A stretch of 64,000 bases of DNA from positions 372,001 to 436,000 of the forward strand of contig NZ_VDMA02000002.1 of assembly GCF_006334915.2 (NCBI RefSeq), read 5' to 3'. Shown one piece after another: positions 53,481-61,954 of this stretch. This stretch comes from Microbispora catharanthi (GTDB taxonomy: Bacteria > Actinomycetota > Actinomycetes > Streptosporangiales > Streptosporangiaceae). Both the position numbers and the translations under genes were made by a program. Below the pieces are notes generated by a model. The model saw nothing but the letters and a program-made list of their open reading frames with translations, was not told where the DNA came from and did no database searches. The stretch's first letter is position 1. Each line of letters begins with the position of its first letter.

Positions 53481-56108
53481 GTGATTAGTAAGTACGAGAT
53501 TTACTGCCTCGCAGATCCCTTGTTCTACGACACCCTCGACACCAAGCGCGCGGAGCATCCCGACTTCGCCATCGCCGCCCGGCCCACGCCCGACGGGTGG
53601 GCGCACGCCGAGAGCGAGACCTGGCTGCACTACGCGCCGGCCGGCGCGACCCTGCCCACACAGGGCTGGAAGATCCACATCTCCTCCTCCGTGCCGGAGG
53701 CGGAGCGGGTGATCGCGGCGGCCTGGGACTACTGCGTGCCCCGCGGGCTGGCCTTCAAGTTCCTGCGCGGCCGGCGCGTGATGACGATGCAGAACTCCAA
53801 GTACGCCTTCCGCGGGTCGAGCGGCAAGCTGGTCACCATCTATCCCGTGGACGAGGCTCAGCTGGAGCTGACGCTCAAGGAGCTGGCCGAGATCCTCGAC
53901 GGCGTCGAGGGCCCGTACATCCTCAGCGACCTGCGTTACGGCGAAGGACCCCTGTTCGTCCGGTACGGCGGGTTCGCCGAGCGCCACTGCCTCGACGACA
54001 ACGGCGAGCGGGTGCTGGCGATCGAGGACGCCGACGGCAACCTCGTCCCCGATGTGCGCGGTCCGGCGTTCGCCCTGCCCTCCTGGGTGACCCTGCCGGC
54101 GTTCCTCGAACCACACCTGGCCGCGCGCAACGCGGTGACGTTCGAGGGCGTGCCGTACGCGGTGGACAGCGTCCTTCACTTCTCCAACGGCGGCGGCGTC
54201 TACCTGGGGCACGACAGGCGCACCGGGGAGAAGGTGGTGCTCAAGGAGGCCCGCCCGCACGCCGGGCTCGACGTCGAGGGACGCGACGCCGTCACCCGCC
54301 TGCGGCACGAGGCCGCGATCATGGAGCGCCTGGCCGGGCTCGACGTCGTGCCGGCGCTGCGCGACTACTTCACCGTCGGCGAGCACCACTTCCTGGTGCA
54401 GGAGTACGTCGACGGCACCTCGCTCAGCCAGCTCATCGCCCAGAAGCACCCCCTCACGCGGGCCGACCGCACTCCCGAGCTGGACGAGGACTACGCCGAG
54501 TGGGCCATCGGGATGCTCGCCAAGGTGCGGGCCGCAGTCTCGGCGCTGCACGAGCGCGGCGTGGTGTTCGGCGACCTGCACCCCTTCAACATCCTGGTGG
54601 AAGGCGGCGTGGACGGCGACCGCGTGGTCCTGATCGACTTCGAGGTCTCCTCGCCCGTCGAGGAGCGCAGACGGCCCACGCTCGCCAATCCCGGCTTCGT
54701 GCCGCCGCGCGAGCTGGCCGGCGTCGAGGCCGACGAGTACGCGCTGGCCTGCCTGCACCTGGGTGTGTTCGCCCCGATGACCACCATGCTGCTGCAGCTC
54801 CACCGGCCCAAGGCCGCCCAGCTCGGCCGGCTGATCGTCGAGACGTTCCCCGTGCCCCCCGCGCTGATCGAGGGAGCCGTACGGACGATCCTCGGTCAGG
54901 ATCCGCCCGCGCCGGAGCCGAGCCGGCTCCCTCGGCCGGGCCGGCTCACCGAGGGGTGGCCCGCCGTCCGGGAGGCCCTGGCGAAGGCGATCCTCGCCTC
55001 GGCGACACCGGACCGCGAGGACCGGCTGTTCCCCGGCGACATCGTCCAGTTCGAGCCCGGCGGCGGGGTGAGCCTCGCCAACGGCGCGGCCGGCGTCCTG
55101 TACGCGCTGGCGGCGACCGGGGCGGGGCGCTTCCCCGAGCACGAGGAGTGGCTGCTCAGGCAGGCCGCCAGACCCGGCATCGGGCCCGGCTTCTACAACG
55201 GCCTCCACGGGGTGGCGTACGCGCTGGAGGCCCTCGGCCGCCGCGAGGAGGCGCTCGACGTGGCGCGGCGATGCGCGCGGGAGCTGCCCGAGGGGCTGGA
55301 CCTGAGCCTCTACCGCGGCCTGTCCGGCATCGCCCTCGCCCTGATGCACCTGCACGACGCGACCGGCGAGCCGGAGTTCCGCGAGCGGGCCGCGCGTGTC
55401 GTGGCGACGGTGGCCGACCGGCTCGGCGGCCCGGACGACGTGCCCGAGATCAGCGGCGGGAAGTACCCGCACGCGGGGCTGATGTACGGCTCGTCGGGAC
55501 CCGCCCTGATGTTCCTGCACGCTTACGAGCGCACCGGCGACCCCGGGCTGCTCGACCTCGCGGCCACCGCGCTGCGGCAGGACCTGCGCCGGTGCGTCGG
55601 CCGCGAGGACGGTCAGCTCCAGGTGCAGCAGGGCTGGCGGACCAACCCCTACCTCGACGAGGGGTCGGCCGGCGTCGGCCTGGTGCTGGACCGCTACCTG
55701 ACCCACCGGCACGACGAGACCTTCGCCGAGTCGCTGGCCGCCATCCGGCCGGTCGCGACCCTGCACTACTACGTCCAGTCGGGGCTGTTCGCGGGCCGGG
55801 CCGGCATGATCGCCTGCCTGTCGTCCGGCTCCCGCCCCGACCCGGAGGCCGCCGCGGCGCAGATCGCCCGGCTGGCCTGGCACGAGCTTCCCTACCAGGA
55901 CGGGCTGGCATTCCCCGGAGCCCAGTTGCTCCGCCTGTCCATGGATCTCTCCACCGGGAGCGCCGGCGTGCTGCTCGCGCTCGGCACCGCGCTGCACGAC
56001 GAGCCGGTTCACCTCCCGTTCCTCGAGCCCCCCGGACGGTCCCAGGCGCAGGGGCCCCTGCGCACCGCCGCCGGGTCGAACGTCCCGACCAGCCCCGGAA
56101 GGAGGTGA
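53481..56108 (+). CDS. Class III lanthipeptide synthetase (LanKC, RamC-like)
   Basis: This 875-residue enzyme phosphorylates Ser/Thr in the precursor, eliminates phosphate and cyclises onto Cys. Order: N-terminal lyase domain (start YEIYCLADPLFYDTL; NSKYAFRGSSGKLVTIYP), Ser/Thr kinase-like domain about residues 215-480 (Lys in VVLKEARP, catalytic HERGVVFGDLHPFNILV, metal-binding LIDFEVSSP) and a LanC-like cyclase from about 520. The cyclase has repeat motifs (LYRGLSGIALALM; MYGSSGPALMFL) but none of the Cys/Cys/His zinc ligands, which defines class III rather than class IV. GTG 53481 follows AGGGGA. The gene ends in AAGGAGGTGA, the ribosome binding site for the first precursor. Confidence 0.95.
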   Translation: MISKYEIYCLADPLFYDTLDTKRAEHPDFAIAARPTPDGWAHAESETWLHYAPAGATLPTQGWKIHISSSVPEAERVIAAAWDYCVPRGLAFKFLRGRRVMTMQNSKYAFRGSSGKLVTIYPVDEAQLELTLKELAEILDGVEGPYILSDLRYGEGPLFVRYGGFAERHCLDDNGERVLAIEDADGNLVPDVRGPAFALPSWVTLPAFLEPHLAARNAVTFEGVPYAVDSVLHFSNGGGVYLGHDRRTGEKVVLKEARPHAGLDVEGRDAVTRLRHEAAIMERLAGLDVVPALRDYFTVGEHHFLVQEYVDGTSLSQLIAQKHPLTRADRTPELDEDYAEWAIGMLAKVRAAVSALHERGVVFGDLHPFNILVEGGVDGDRVVLIDFEVSSPVEERRRPTLANPGFVPPRELAGVEADEYALACLHLGVFAPMTTMLLQLHRPKAAQLGRLIVETFPVPPALIEGAVRTILGQDPPAPEPSRLPRPGRLTEGWPAVREALAKAILASATPDREDRLFPGDIVQFEPGGGVSLANGAAGVLYALAATGAGRFPEHEEWLLRQAARPGIGPGFYNGLHGVAYALEALGRREEALDVARRCARELPEGLDLSLYRGLSGIALALMHLHDATGEPEFRERAARVVATVADRLGGPDDVPEISGGKYPHAGLMYGSSGPALMFLHAYERTGDPGLLDLAATALRQDLRRCVGREDGQLQVQQGWRTNPYLDEGSAGVGLVLDRYLTHRHDETFAESLAAIRPVATLHYYVQSGLFAGRAGMIACLSSGSRPDPEAAAAQIARLAWHELPYQDGLAFPGAQLLRLSMDLSTGSAGVLLALGTALHDEPVHLPFLEPPGRSQAQGPLRTAAGSNVPTSPGRR

Positions 56109-56115
56109 ACGCACA

Positions 56116-56244
56116 ATGGCGCTTCTCGACCTGCAGACCCTCGAGGCCCCCGGCGGCCACGGCGGTGGCGACGGCGGCAGCAACCTGAGCCTGCTCGGAT
56201 GCACCCCGCACGAGAACAGCAGCCTCAGCATCGTCTGCGGCTGA
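56116..56244 (+). CDS. Class III lanthipeptide precursor 1
   Basis: A 42-residue peptide. The leader MALLDLQTLE matches the LLDLQ recognition helix of SapB/RamS precursors, and a Gly/His/Asp spacer precedes the core. The core has two Ser-x2-Ser-x(n)-Cys units: SNLSLLGC and SSLSIVC, ending CG. Each can form a labionin or lanthionine ring as in SapB and labyrinthopeptins. It starts eight bases after the LanKC stop with AAGGAGGTGA as ribosome binding site, so strong, coupled translation is expected. A nearly identical copy follows. Confidence 0.92.
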   Translation: MALLDLQTLEAPGGHGGGDGGSNLSLLGCTPHENSSLSIVCG

Positions 56245-56314
56245 CGACCCTCCGGTGAACACGAACTTCAGCCGCATCCCCGGCTGATGGAACCCATACA
56301 AGGAGCTGATCCAG

Positions 56315-56446
56315 ATGGCGCTTCTCGACCTGCAGACCCTCGAGGTTCCCGGCGGCCACACCGGCGGCGGTGGCGGCGGCAGCAACCTGAGCCTGCTGGG
56401 CTGCACCCCGCACGAGAACAGCAGCCTCAGCCTGATCTGCGGCTGA
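56315..56446 (+). CDS. Class III lanthipeptide precursor 2
   Basis: A 43-residue paralogue of precursor 1. The leader is MALLDLQTLE again. The spacer is GGHTGGGGGG. The core differs only in the last ring, which reads SSLSLIC instead of SSLSIVC; the first ring, SNLSLLGC, and the linker TPHEN are identical. AAGGAG lies about ten bases before ATG 56315. The pair arose by duplication of a whole gene of about 200 bases, and two mature peptides that act together, as in two-component lanthipeptides, or simple dose increase are both possible. Confidence 0.92.
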   Translation: MALLDLQTLEVPGGHTGGGGGGSNLSLLGCTPHENSSLSLICG

Positions 56447-56463
56447 TAGCACGCTGAGGGAGT

Positions 56464-56490
56464 CCTGGGCGGTCGTCGCGGCCGCCCAGG
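56464..56490 (+). terminator. Attenuator-like hairpin between precursor and transporter genes
   Basis: CCTGGGCGG (56464-56472) and CCGCCCAGG (56482-56490) enclose nine bases, 18 bases after the second precursor stop. No T-run follows, so it may only partly end transcription or protect the 3' end of precursor mRNA, giving more precursor than transporter. Confidence 0.65.
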
Positions 56491-56572
56491 CTTCCGCGTT
56501 TCCGGCCCCGGCCGGCCGCCGGAGCCGTCCCCGTCCCCCGTCCTGTCCGGCCTTTCACCTCTGGAGGACCCG

Positions 56573-58312
56573 GTGAGCTCTCGTCCGGCGGACCTGCTGA
56601 TCGCGCGGGCCGTACGGCGCGGCGGCCCGTGGCTCGCGGCGCTGGCGGCGACGGCGCTGCTGGGCGCCGCGGCCGACCTGTTGCTCCCGGCGGCGCTCGG
56701 CCGCGCCGTCGACGCCGTGGTGCGGACCCAGGCGCGGGCCGGGGCCGAGGCCGGGTTCGGGCTCACCGGCCCGCTCACGACCGCCGCGCTGCTGGTCGCG
56801 CTGGTCGTCGCGTGCGACGCGCTGGGCGTGCTCGCGGCCGGGGTGAGCGGGGCGCGGGCCGCGCGGTGGCTGCGCTCCCGGGTGGTGGCCCACACCCTGT
56901 CCGTCGGCACCGGCATGACCCGCCACTTCACACCGGGTGAGATCGTCACCCGCGCCGGGGTGAACGTCGAGGAGGCCGGACGGACCCCCGAGGCGGTGGT
57001 CACCGCCGCCACGCTGATCGTTCCGGCGGCCGGCAGCGTCGTCGTCCTCGCGCTGATCGACCCATGGCTCGCGGTCACGCTCGTGGCCGGTCTGCTCCTG
57101 ATCGTGGCCGTGCTGCGCGCGTTCATGCGCAGGACGACGGCGGCCTCCGGCGGCTACCAGCAGGCCCAGGGGGAGATCGCGGCCATGCTGGTGGGCGCGC
57201 TCGCCGGGGCCCGCACCATCACCGCGGCCGGAACCGAGGACCGCGAGGCCGCGCGCGTGCTCGCCCCGCTCCCCCGCCTGCGCGCCCACGGCCTGGCGCT
57301 GTGGCGCCTGCAGGCGCGGGCCGGCGTCCAGGCCGCCGTCGTCGTCCCGCTCTTGGAGATCGCCGTGCTCGCCGTCGGCGGGCTGCGCCTGTCGGCCGGC
57401 GGCCTCACCGTCGGGGAACTGCTCGCCGCCGCACGCTACGTCGTGCTCGGGGCGGGCCTGGGGTCGGCGCTCGGGTACGCGGCCCGCATCGCCCGCGCCC
57501 GGTCGGCCGCCCAGCGACTGGAGCAGCTGTTCGCCGTGCCGCCCCCGGCGTACGGGGACCGGCCGCTGCCGCCGGGCTCGGGCACCCTGGAACTGCGCGA
57601 CGTGACCGTGCGGGCCGACGGCGTGCGGCTGCTGAGCGGCGTCAGCCTGGTCGTGCCGGGCGGCACGTGCACGGCGGTGGTGGGCCGCTCGGGCTCGGGC
57701 AAGTCGTCGCTGGCCGCCGTCGCCGGCCGGCTCGTCGATCCCGAACGCGGTGCGGTCCTGCTGGACGGCGTGCCCCTGCGCGAGATCGGCCGGGAGCCGC
57801 TGCGCCGCGCGGTCGGGTACGCGTTCGAGCGGCCCGCGCTGTTCGGCGAGACGCTGGGCGAGGCCATCGCCTTCGGCCTCGGCGCAGGGGACGACGCCGG
57901 TGAGCGGAGCGGAGACGCGGCGCGGGCGGCCGCGACCGCCGCCCGCGCCGACGCCTTCATCCGGCGGCTGCCGCTCGGGTACGCCACCCCGGTCGGCGAG
58001 GCGCCGATGTCCGGGGGCGAGATCCAGCGGGTCGGCCTGGCCCGCGCGTTCGCCCAGGCCGGCCGGCTGCTGATCCTGGACGACGCGATGTCGAGCCTGG
58101 ACACGGTGACCGAGCGGCAGGTCGGGCGGGCGCTCACCGGGAGCCTGTCCGACCGCACCCGCCTGGTGGTGGCCCATCGCGTGACGACGGCGGCGCAGGC
58201 CGACCAGGTCGTGTGGCTGGAGAACGGGCGGGTCCGCGCCACCGGCACGCACGAGCGGCTGTGGGACGATCCCGGTTACCGCGCGGTCTTCCGGGCGGAG
58301 GAGGCCTCATGA
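56573..58312 (+). CDS. ABC exporter subunit (permease fused to ATPase), degenerate site
   Basis: A 579-residue half-transporter with a six-helix domain (residues 1-320) and an ATPase domain. Walker A is GRSGSGKSSL (about 368), the signature is MSGGEIQ and Walker B is LLILDDAMSSLD. The catalytic Glu after Walker B is Asp, as in the degenerate subunit of heterodimeric exporters. It probably pairs with the next gene to export the modified lanthipeptide, like RamA/RamB for SapB. GTG 56573 follows GGAGGACCC; it overlaps the next gene by 4 bases. Confidence 0.9.
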   Translation: MSSRPADLLIARAVRRGGPWLAALAATALLGAAADLLLPAALGRAVDAVVRTQARAGAEAGFGLTGPLTTAALLVALVVACDALGVLAAGVSGARAARWLRSRVVAHTLSVGTGMTRHFTPGEIVTRAGVNVEEAGRTPEAVVTAATLIVPAAGSVVVLALIDPWLAVTLVAGLLLIVAVLRAFMRRTTAASGGYQQAQGEIAAMLVGALAGARTITAAGTEDREAARVLAPLPRLRAHGLALWRLQARAGVQAAVVVPLLEIAVLAVGGLRLSAGGLTVGELLAAARYVVLGAGLGSALGYAARIARARSAAQRLEQLFAVPPPAYGDRPLPPGSGTLELRDVTVRADGVRLLSGVSLVVPGGTCTAVVGRSGSGKSSLAAVAGRLVDPERGAVLLDGVPLREIGREPLRRAVGYAFERPALFGETLGEAIAFGLGAGDDAGERSGDAARAAATAARADAFIRRLPLGYATPVGEAPMSGGEIQRVGLARAFAQAGRLLILDDAMSSLDTVTERQVGRALTGSLSDRTRLVVAHRVTTAAQADQVVWLENGRVRATGTHERLWDDPGYRAVFRAEEAS

Positions 58313-60117
58313 GGCGCCGCGCGCCCGCAGGAGGGCGGCCGGGAGCGGCCGCCGGGCAGGTGGTCGTGGGCGCCCTGCGGCGCGAGCCCTCCCGGCTGCT
58401 GTGGCTGGCCTGCTGGTCGGTGGCGGAGGCCCTGCCCGCGCTGACCGGCGGGTACGCGATCGCGCGGGCCGTGGACGACGGCTTCGCCGCGGGGCGGCCC
58501 GGCGCCGGCCTGATGTGGCTGGGTGTGCTGGCCGCCGCGTGGGCGGTGGCCGCGGTGGCCGCCCGGCAGGTGCTGCTGCTCATCGCCGGGATCGTCGAGC
58601 CGTTCCGCGACGACCTGCTGGAGCGCGTGGTGACAGGGGCGCTGCGGGCCGGGCGGGGCGGCGACAGCGCGGCGGTCGCCCGGATGAACCACCAGGTCGA
58701 GCTGGCCAGGGACGCCTTCGGCGCGATCATCACGGTGGTCAGGACCTTCGTGTTCACGGTGGCCGGCGTGGCGGTGGGGCTCACGACCCTGGCCCCGGAG
58801 GTCGTCCCGCTCGTGCTGACGCCGGTGGCCCTGGGGCTCGGCCTGTTCCTGGTCTCCCTGCCCGCCCTGGCCCGGCGTCAGCGCGAGTTCATCGTCGCCG
58901 ACGAGCGTACGGCGGCCGCGGTCGCGGCGATGGCGAGCGGCCTGCGGGACGTGACCGCCTGCGGCGGCGAGGCGCGCGTCGCGGCGAGCGTCGGGCGGGA
59001 GGTCTCCCGGCAGGCGGGGGCCGCGCGGGCGCTGGCCCGGGTGACGGCGTCACGGGCGCTGTCGCTGGCGGTGGGAGCGTGGCTTCCGGTCGTGCTCCTG
59101 CTCGCGGGCTCGCCCTGGCTGGTGCGCCAGGGGGTCACCGGCGGGGTGATCCTCGGCTCGCTGACCTACGTGATGCAGTCGCTCTCCCCCGCGCTCGGCG
59201 GCCTGGTCCAGGGCCTCGGCGTCAGCGGCGTCCGCCTGGCCGTCACGCTGGAGCGCATCCTGCACGCGCCCGGCCCGCCCGCGCCGCACGGTGACCGGGA
59301 GCCCGGCGGGGTCCGCCTGGAGCTGCGCGGGGTGCGCTTCGCCTACGGCGCCTCCGGGCAGAAGGCCCCCGAGCCGGTGATCGACGGCCTGGACCTCGAC
59401 GTGCCCGAGGGCGACCATCTGGCCGTAGTCGGCCCGAGCGGGATCGGCAAGTCCACGCTGACCGCGCTCGTCGCCGGCCTGCTGACCCCCGACGAGGGCG
59501 AGGTCCTCGTCGGCGGCGTCCCCGCCGCGCGGGTCCACCCGGCCGCCCGCGCGCTGATCCCCCAGGAGGCGTACGTCTTCCCCGGCACCCTGGCGGAGAA
59601 CCTGACGTACCTCGCGCCGGGGACGCCTCCCGAGCGGGTGGACGAGGCGGTGGCGGCGTTCGGGCTGGCGGAGCTCGCGCAGCGCACCGCGGGCGGCCCG
59701 CTCGACCCGGCCGAGTTGTCCGCGGGCGAGCGGCAGCTCGTCGCGCTGGCCAGGACCTACCTGTCCCCCGCCCGGCTGGTCGTGCTCGACGAGGCGACCT
59801 GCCATCTCGACCCCGCGGCGGAGGCGCGCGCGGAGGCGGCCTTCTCGGCGCGCGGGGGCACGGTGATCGTCGTGGCGCACCGGATCTCCTCGGCCCTGCG
59901 GGCCCGGCGGGTGCTGGTCATGGACGGCACCCGCGTCCTGCTCGGCACGCACGAGGAGATGGTGACCTCCTCACCGCTGTACGCCGACCTGGTGGGTCAC
60001 TGGGAGGGCCCGGGGAGGCTAGCGGCGGGAGCGGTAGCGCAGGATGCCGATGTCGCGGCCGGCCGAGGGCCACAGCCAGCCGCACTCGGAGGCGATCTGG
60101 ATCGCCTCGACGCGTGA
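58309..60117 (+). CDS. ABC exporter subunit (permease fused to ATPase), consensus site
   Basis: A 602-residue half-transporter. The Walker A is GPSGIGKSTL (about residue 374), the signature LSAGERQ (Gly to Ala) and Walker B LVVLDEATCHLD with the catalytic Glu, followed by the H-loop His in VVAHRIS. Together with the preceding Asp-type subunit it forms a heterodimer with one functional and one weak ATP site. ATG 58309 overlaps the previous stop (ATGA). The last 33 residues lie antisense to the convergent response-regulator gene, which is unusual. Confidence 0.9.
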   Translation: MRRRAPAGGRPGAAAGQVVVGALRREPSRLLWLACWSVAEALPALTGGYAIARAVDDGFAAGRPGAGLMWLGVLAAAWAVAAVAARQVLLLIAGIVEPFRDDLLERVVTGALRAGRGGDSAAVARMNHQVELARDAFGAIITVVRTFVFTVAGVAVGLTTLAPEVVPLVLTPVALGLGLFLVSLPALARRQREFIVADERTAAAVAAMASGLRDVTACGGEARVAASVGREVSRQAGAARALARVTASRALSLAVGAWLPVVLLLAGSPWLVRQGVTGGVILGSLTYVMQSLSPALGGLVQGLGVSGVRLAVTLERILHAPGPPAPHGDREPGGVRLELRGVRFAYGASGQKAPEPVIDGLDLDVPEGDHLAVVGPSGIGKSTLTALVAGLLTPDEGEVLVGGVPAARVHPAARALIPQEAYVFPGTLAENLTYLAPGTPPERVDEAVAAFGLAELAQRTAGGPLDPAELSAGERQLVALARTYLSPARLVVLDEATCHLDPAAEARAEAAFSARGGTVIVVAHRISSALRARRVLVMDGTRVLLGTHEEMVTSSPLYADLVGHWEGPGRLAAGAVAQDADVAAGRGPQPAALGGDLDRLDA

Positions 60118-60675
60118 GCGGGCACCGACCTTGGTGAGGATGCGGGACAGGTAGTTGCGGACCGTGCCCCGCGACAGCGACAGGCGGTCGGCGATCTCGC
60201 CGACGGTGGCGCCGCCGGCCGCGGTCTCCAGGACGTCGAGCTCGCGGGCGGTCAGCGGGTTGCTGTCGGCGTCGAGCGCGGCCACCGCGAGCTCGGGGTC
60301 GATGACCCGCTCCCCCTTCGCCACCCGGCGGATGCAGTCCACGAGGTGGCCCGGCGAGGCGTCCTTCACGACGAAGCCGCGCACGTTGGCGTCCAGCGCC
60401 TTGCGCAGCGCCATGGGCGTTCCGAGCCCGGTGAGGACGACGGTCCTGCAGGAGGGTAATCGGCGGTGCAGCTCGGCCGCCGCGGTGAGGCCGTCGACAC
60501 CGGGCATCCCGATGTCGAGCACCGCGACGTCGGGGCGCCGCAGGCAGCCGAGCCGGACGATGTCCTCGCCCTTGTCCGCCTCGGCCACCACCTCGAGGTC
60601 GTCCTCGCTCGACAACAGAGCGACCAGCGCCTTGCGGATGAGGTGCATGTCCTCGGCGAGCATCAGTCGGATCAA
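60019..60675 (-). CDS. NarL-family response regulator
   Basis: A 218-residue regulator. Asp54 (AVLDIGMPG) is the phospho-acceptor, with the acidic pocket LAEDMHL and Lys in GFVVKDAS. The C-terminal LuxR-type HTH (LTARELDVLETAAGGATVGEIADRLSLSRGTVRNYLSRILTKVG) binds DNA. It closes the lanthipeptide cluster and is the likely partner of the HisKA_3 kinase at 52386. TTG 60675 has AGGGGG five bases upstream and is preferred to the ATG four codons later. It overlaps the convergent exporter gene by 99 bases. Confidence 0.88.
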   Translation of the reverse strand: MIRLMLAEDMHLIRKALVALLSSEDDLEVVAEADKGEDIVRLGCLRRPDVAVLDIGMPGVDGLTAAAELHRRLPSCRTVVLTGLGTPMALRKALDANVRGFVVKDASPGHLVDCIRRVAKGERVIDPELAVAALDADSNPLTARELDVLETAAGGATVGEIADRLSLSRGTVRNYLSRILTKVGARSRVEAIQIASECGWLWPSAGRDIGILRYRSRR

Positions 60676-60806
60676 ACCAGACCCCCTACACGCGGTGCGA
60701 GCGGATGCTCGCCGTTGGTGACCGCGGCGCTTCACTCACTATGAAGGTTCCGCGCACATGCCGTGACTGCTCTACCCGAACTGTCACCTTTAATCAGGAA
60801 CCGCGT

Positions 60807-60851
60807 CAGAGAAAAGCCGGACGCCCGGCCCCTTCACGGGAACCGGGCGTC
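60807..60851 (-). terminator. Intrinsic terminator of the secreted-protein gene
   Basis: On the minus strand GACGCCCGG and CCGGGCGTC (60820-60828 and 60843-60851) form a 9-bp stem, followed by CGGCTTTTCTCT. A stem with a T-run just beyond the stop at 60865 is a good factor-independent terminator. Confidence 0.75.
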
Positions 60852-60864
60852 GCGGTCGGGTGTT

Positions 60865-61785
60865 CTAGTGGCGCCAGACCTTCACGTAGTCGGTCGCCTC
60901 GGAACCCTTGAGCCGGCGGTTGCCGTCGAACCGCACGGCCCAGGTGCCGGACCGCCAGGCCCGGACGCTGGTGGCGAAGTCGCCGTCGCCGTCGGTCTCG
61001 ATCGTGTCCACGTACTGCCACCTCGGGGAGCCCGAGGGCTGGAAGTAGACCTCCACGTCCTGCGAGCCCAGCCAGTGCCAGTCGTTCCAGTAGTCGCGGC
61101 TGTCGAAGCAGTAGCGGTCGCCGCCGCGACGGCCGGAGAAGTTGTCCCAGTCGTCGTAGTACCAGTCACCCCAGCACTGGGCGACCTGCAGCGTGCCCTT
61201 GAGGGTCAGCGCGCGGCCCTTGCGGACCGGCTCGGGCGTGGCGTCGAAGCCGGCGATGCGGGTCGCCTTCGGGCTCGACGGGCGCGGCGCGTGCCACTCC
61301 CTGCGCTTCACCGTGAAGGAGCGGTCCTCGGTGTACTTCTTGCCGTCGAGCCCGATGGCCTCGACGTGCACGCGGTAGGTGCCCGCCCGGTCGCTCCAGT
61401 CGAAGCTCCACGAGCGCGAGGCGCGGTCGAACTTCGGACCGTCGTCGTGGCCGCCCCGCCGCTTGCCGAACCAGTGGTCGCCGCCGTGGTCGCCGTGGCC
61501 CCACGGACCCCACAGGTCGATGTCCACGCTCTGGACGTCCTTGGTGGTGACCCGGGCGGTGACCTGGGCCGACCGGCCCCTGCTCACCACGACCACGTCG
61601 GGGTCGACGTCGACCGACACGATGCGCGGGTCGGGTGTGTACGGCTTGTGGAAGTTCTCCCCGGCGGTGGGGCTCGGCGTGGGCGACGACGTAGGCGCGA
61701 CAGTGTCCGCGTACGCGGGCGCAGTCGCGAGCGCCGTGGCGCCCATGGCGACCGCTACCAGGGTGGTAGCAGCTCGTTTCACCAT
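60865..61785 (-). CDS. Secreted protein with Ig-like/bacterial surface domains
   Basis: A 306-residue protein with signal peptide (ending APAYA) and two predicted beta-sandwich parts: VSVDVDPDVVVVSRGRSAQVTARVTT and GFDATPEPVRKGRALTLKGTLQVAQ, each followed by aromatic- and Asp-rich loops (YYDDWDNF; DYWNDWHWLGSQ). The C-terminus, WAVRFDGNRRLKGSEATDYVKV, matches that of bacterial surface-protein repeats that resist mechanical stress. No enzyme motif is seen. A paralogue-like gene lies upstream at 61955. The intergenic gap to 61955 is AT-rich and contains two TGACGT repeats. Confidence 0.75.
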   Translation of the reverse strand: MVKRAATTLVAVAMGATALATAPAYADTVAPTSSPTPSPTAGENFHKPYTPDPRIVSVDVDPDVVVVSRGRSAQVTARVTTKDVQSVDIDLWGPWGHGDHGGDHWFGKRRGGHDDGPKFDRASRSWSFDWSDRAGTYRVHVEAIGLDGKKYTEDRSFTVKRREWHAPRPSSPKATRIAGFDATPEPVRKGRALTLKGTLQVAQCWGDWYYDDWDNFSGRRGGDRYCFDSRDYWNDWHWLGSQDVEVYFQPSGSPRWQYVDTIETDGDGDFATSVRAWRSGTWAVRFDGNRRLKGSEATDYVKVWRH

Positions 61786-61954
61786 GAGGGTGTTCCTCTC
61801 CCCGTTCAGGAACGCGCCCCCGGTTTGGGACGCGCCTACGTCATAGACGTCACAAGGGAGAGAAAAGTTGCCTCACTCGTTCATTAAAGAGATAACAAAA
61901 CGGTAACTGTCCTTTACGTCTAAATTATGCCCTTTTGAGGTAATGACGGCCTTT

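Noticed and set aside
53481-56108. Class IV synthetase (LanL)
   Set aside because: The cyclase domain lacks the zinc-binding Cys and Cys-His motifs that class IV enzymes keep, so it is class III.
53466-56231. Minus-strand open frame of 921 codons opposite LanKC
   Set aside because: It is a shadow of the LanKC gene and the first precursor; it has no recognisable domain, and LanKC motifs read on the other strand.
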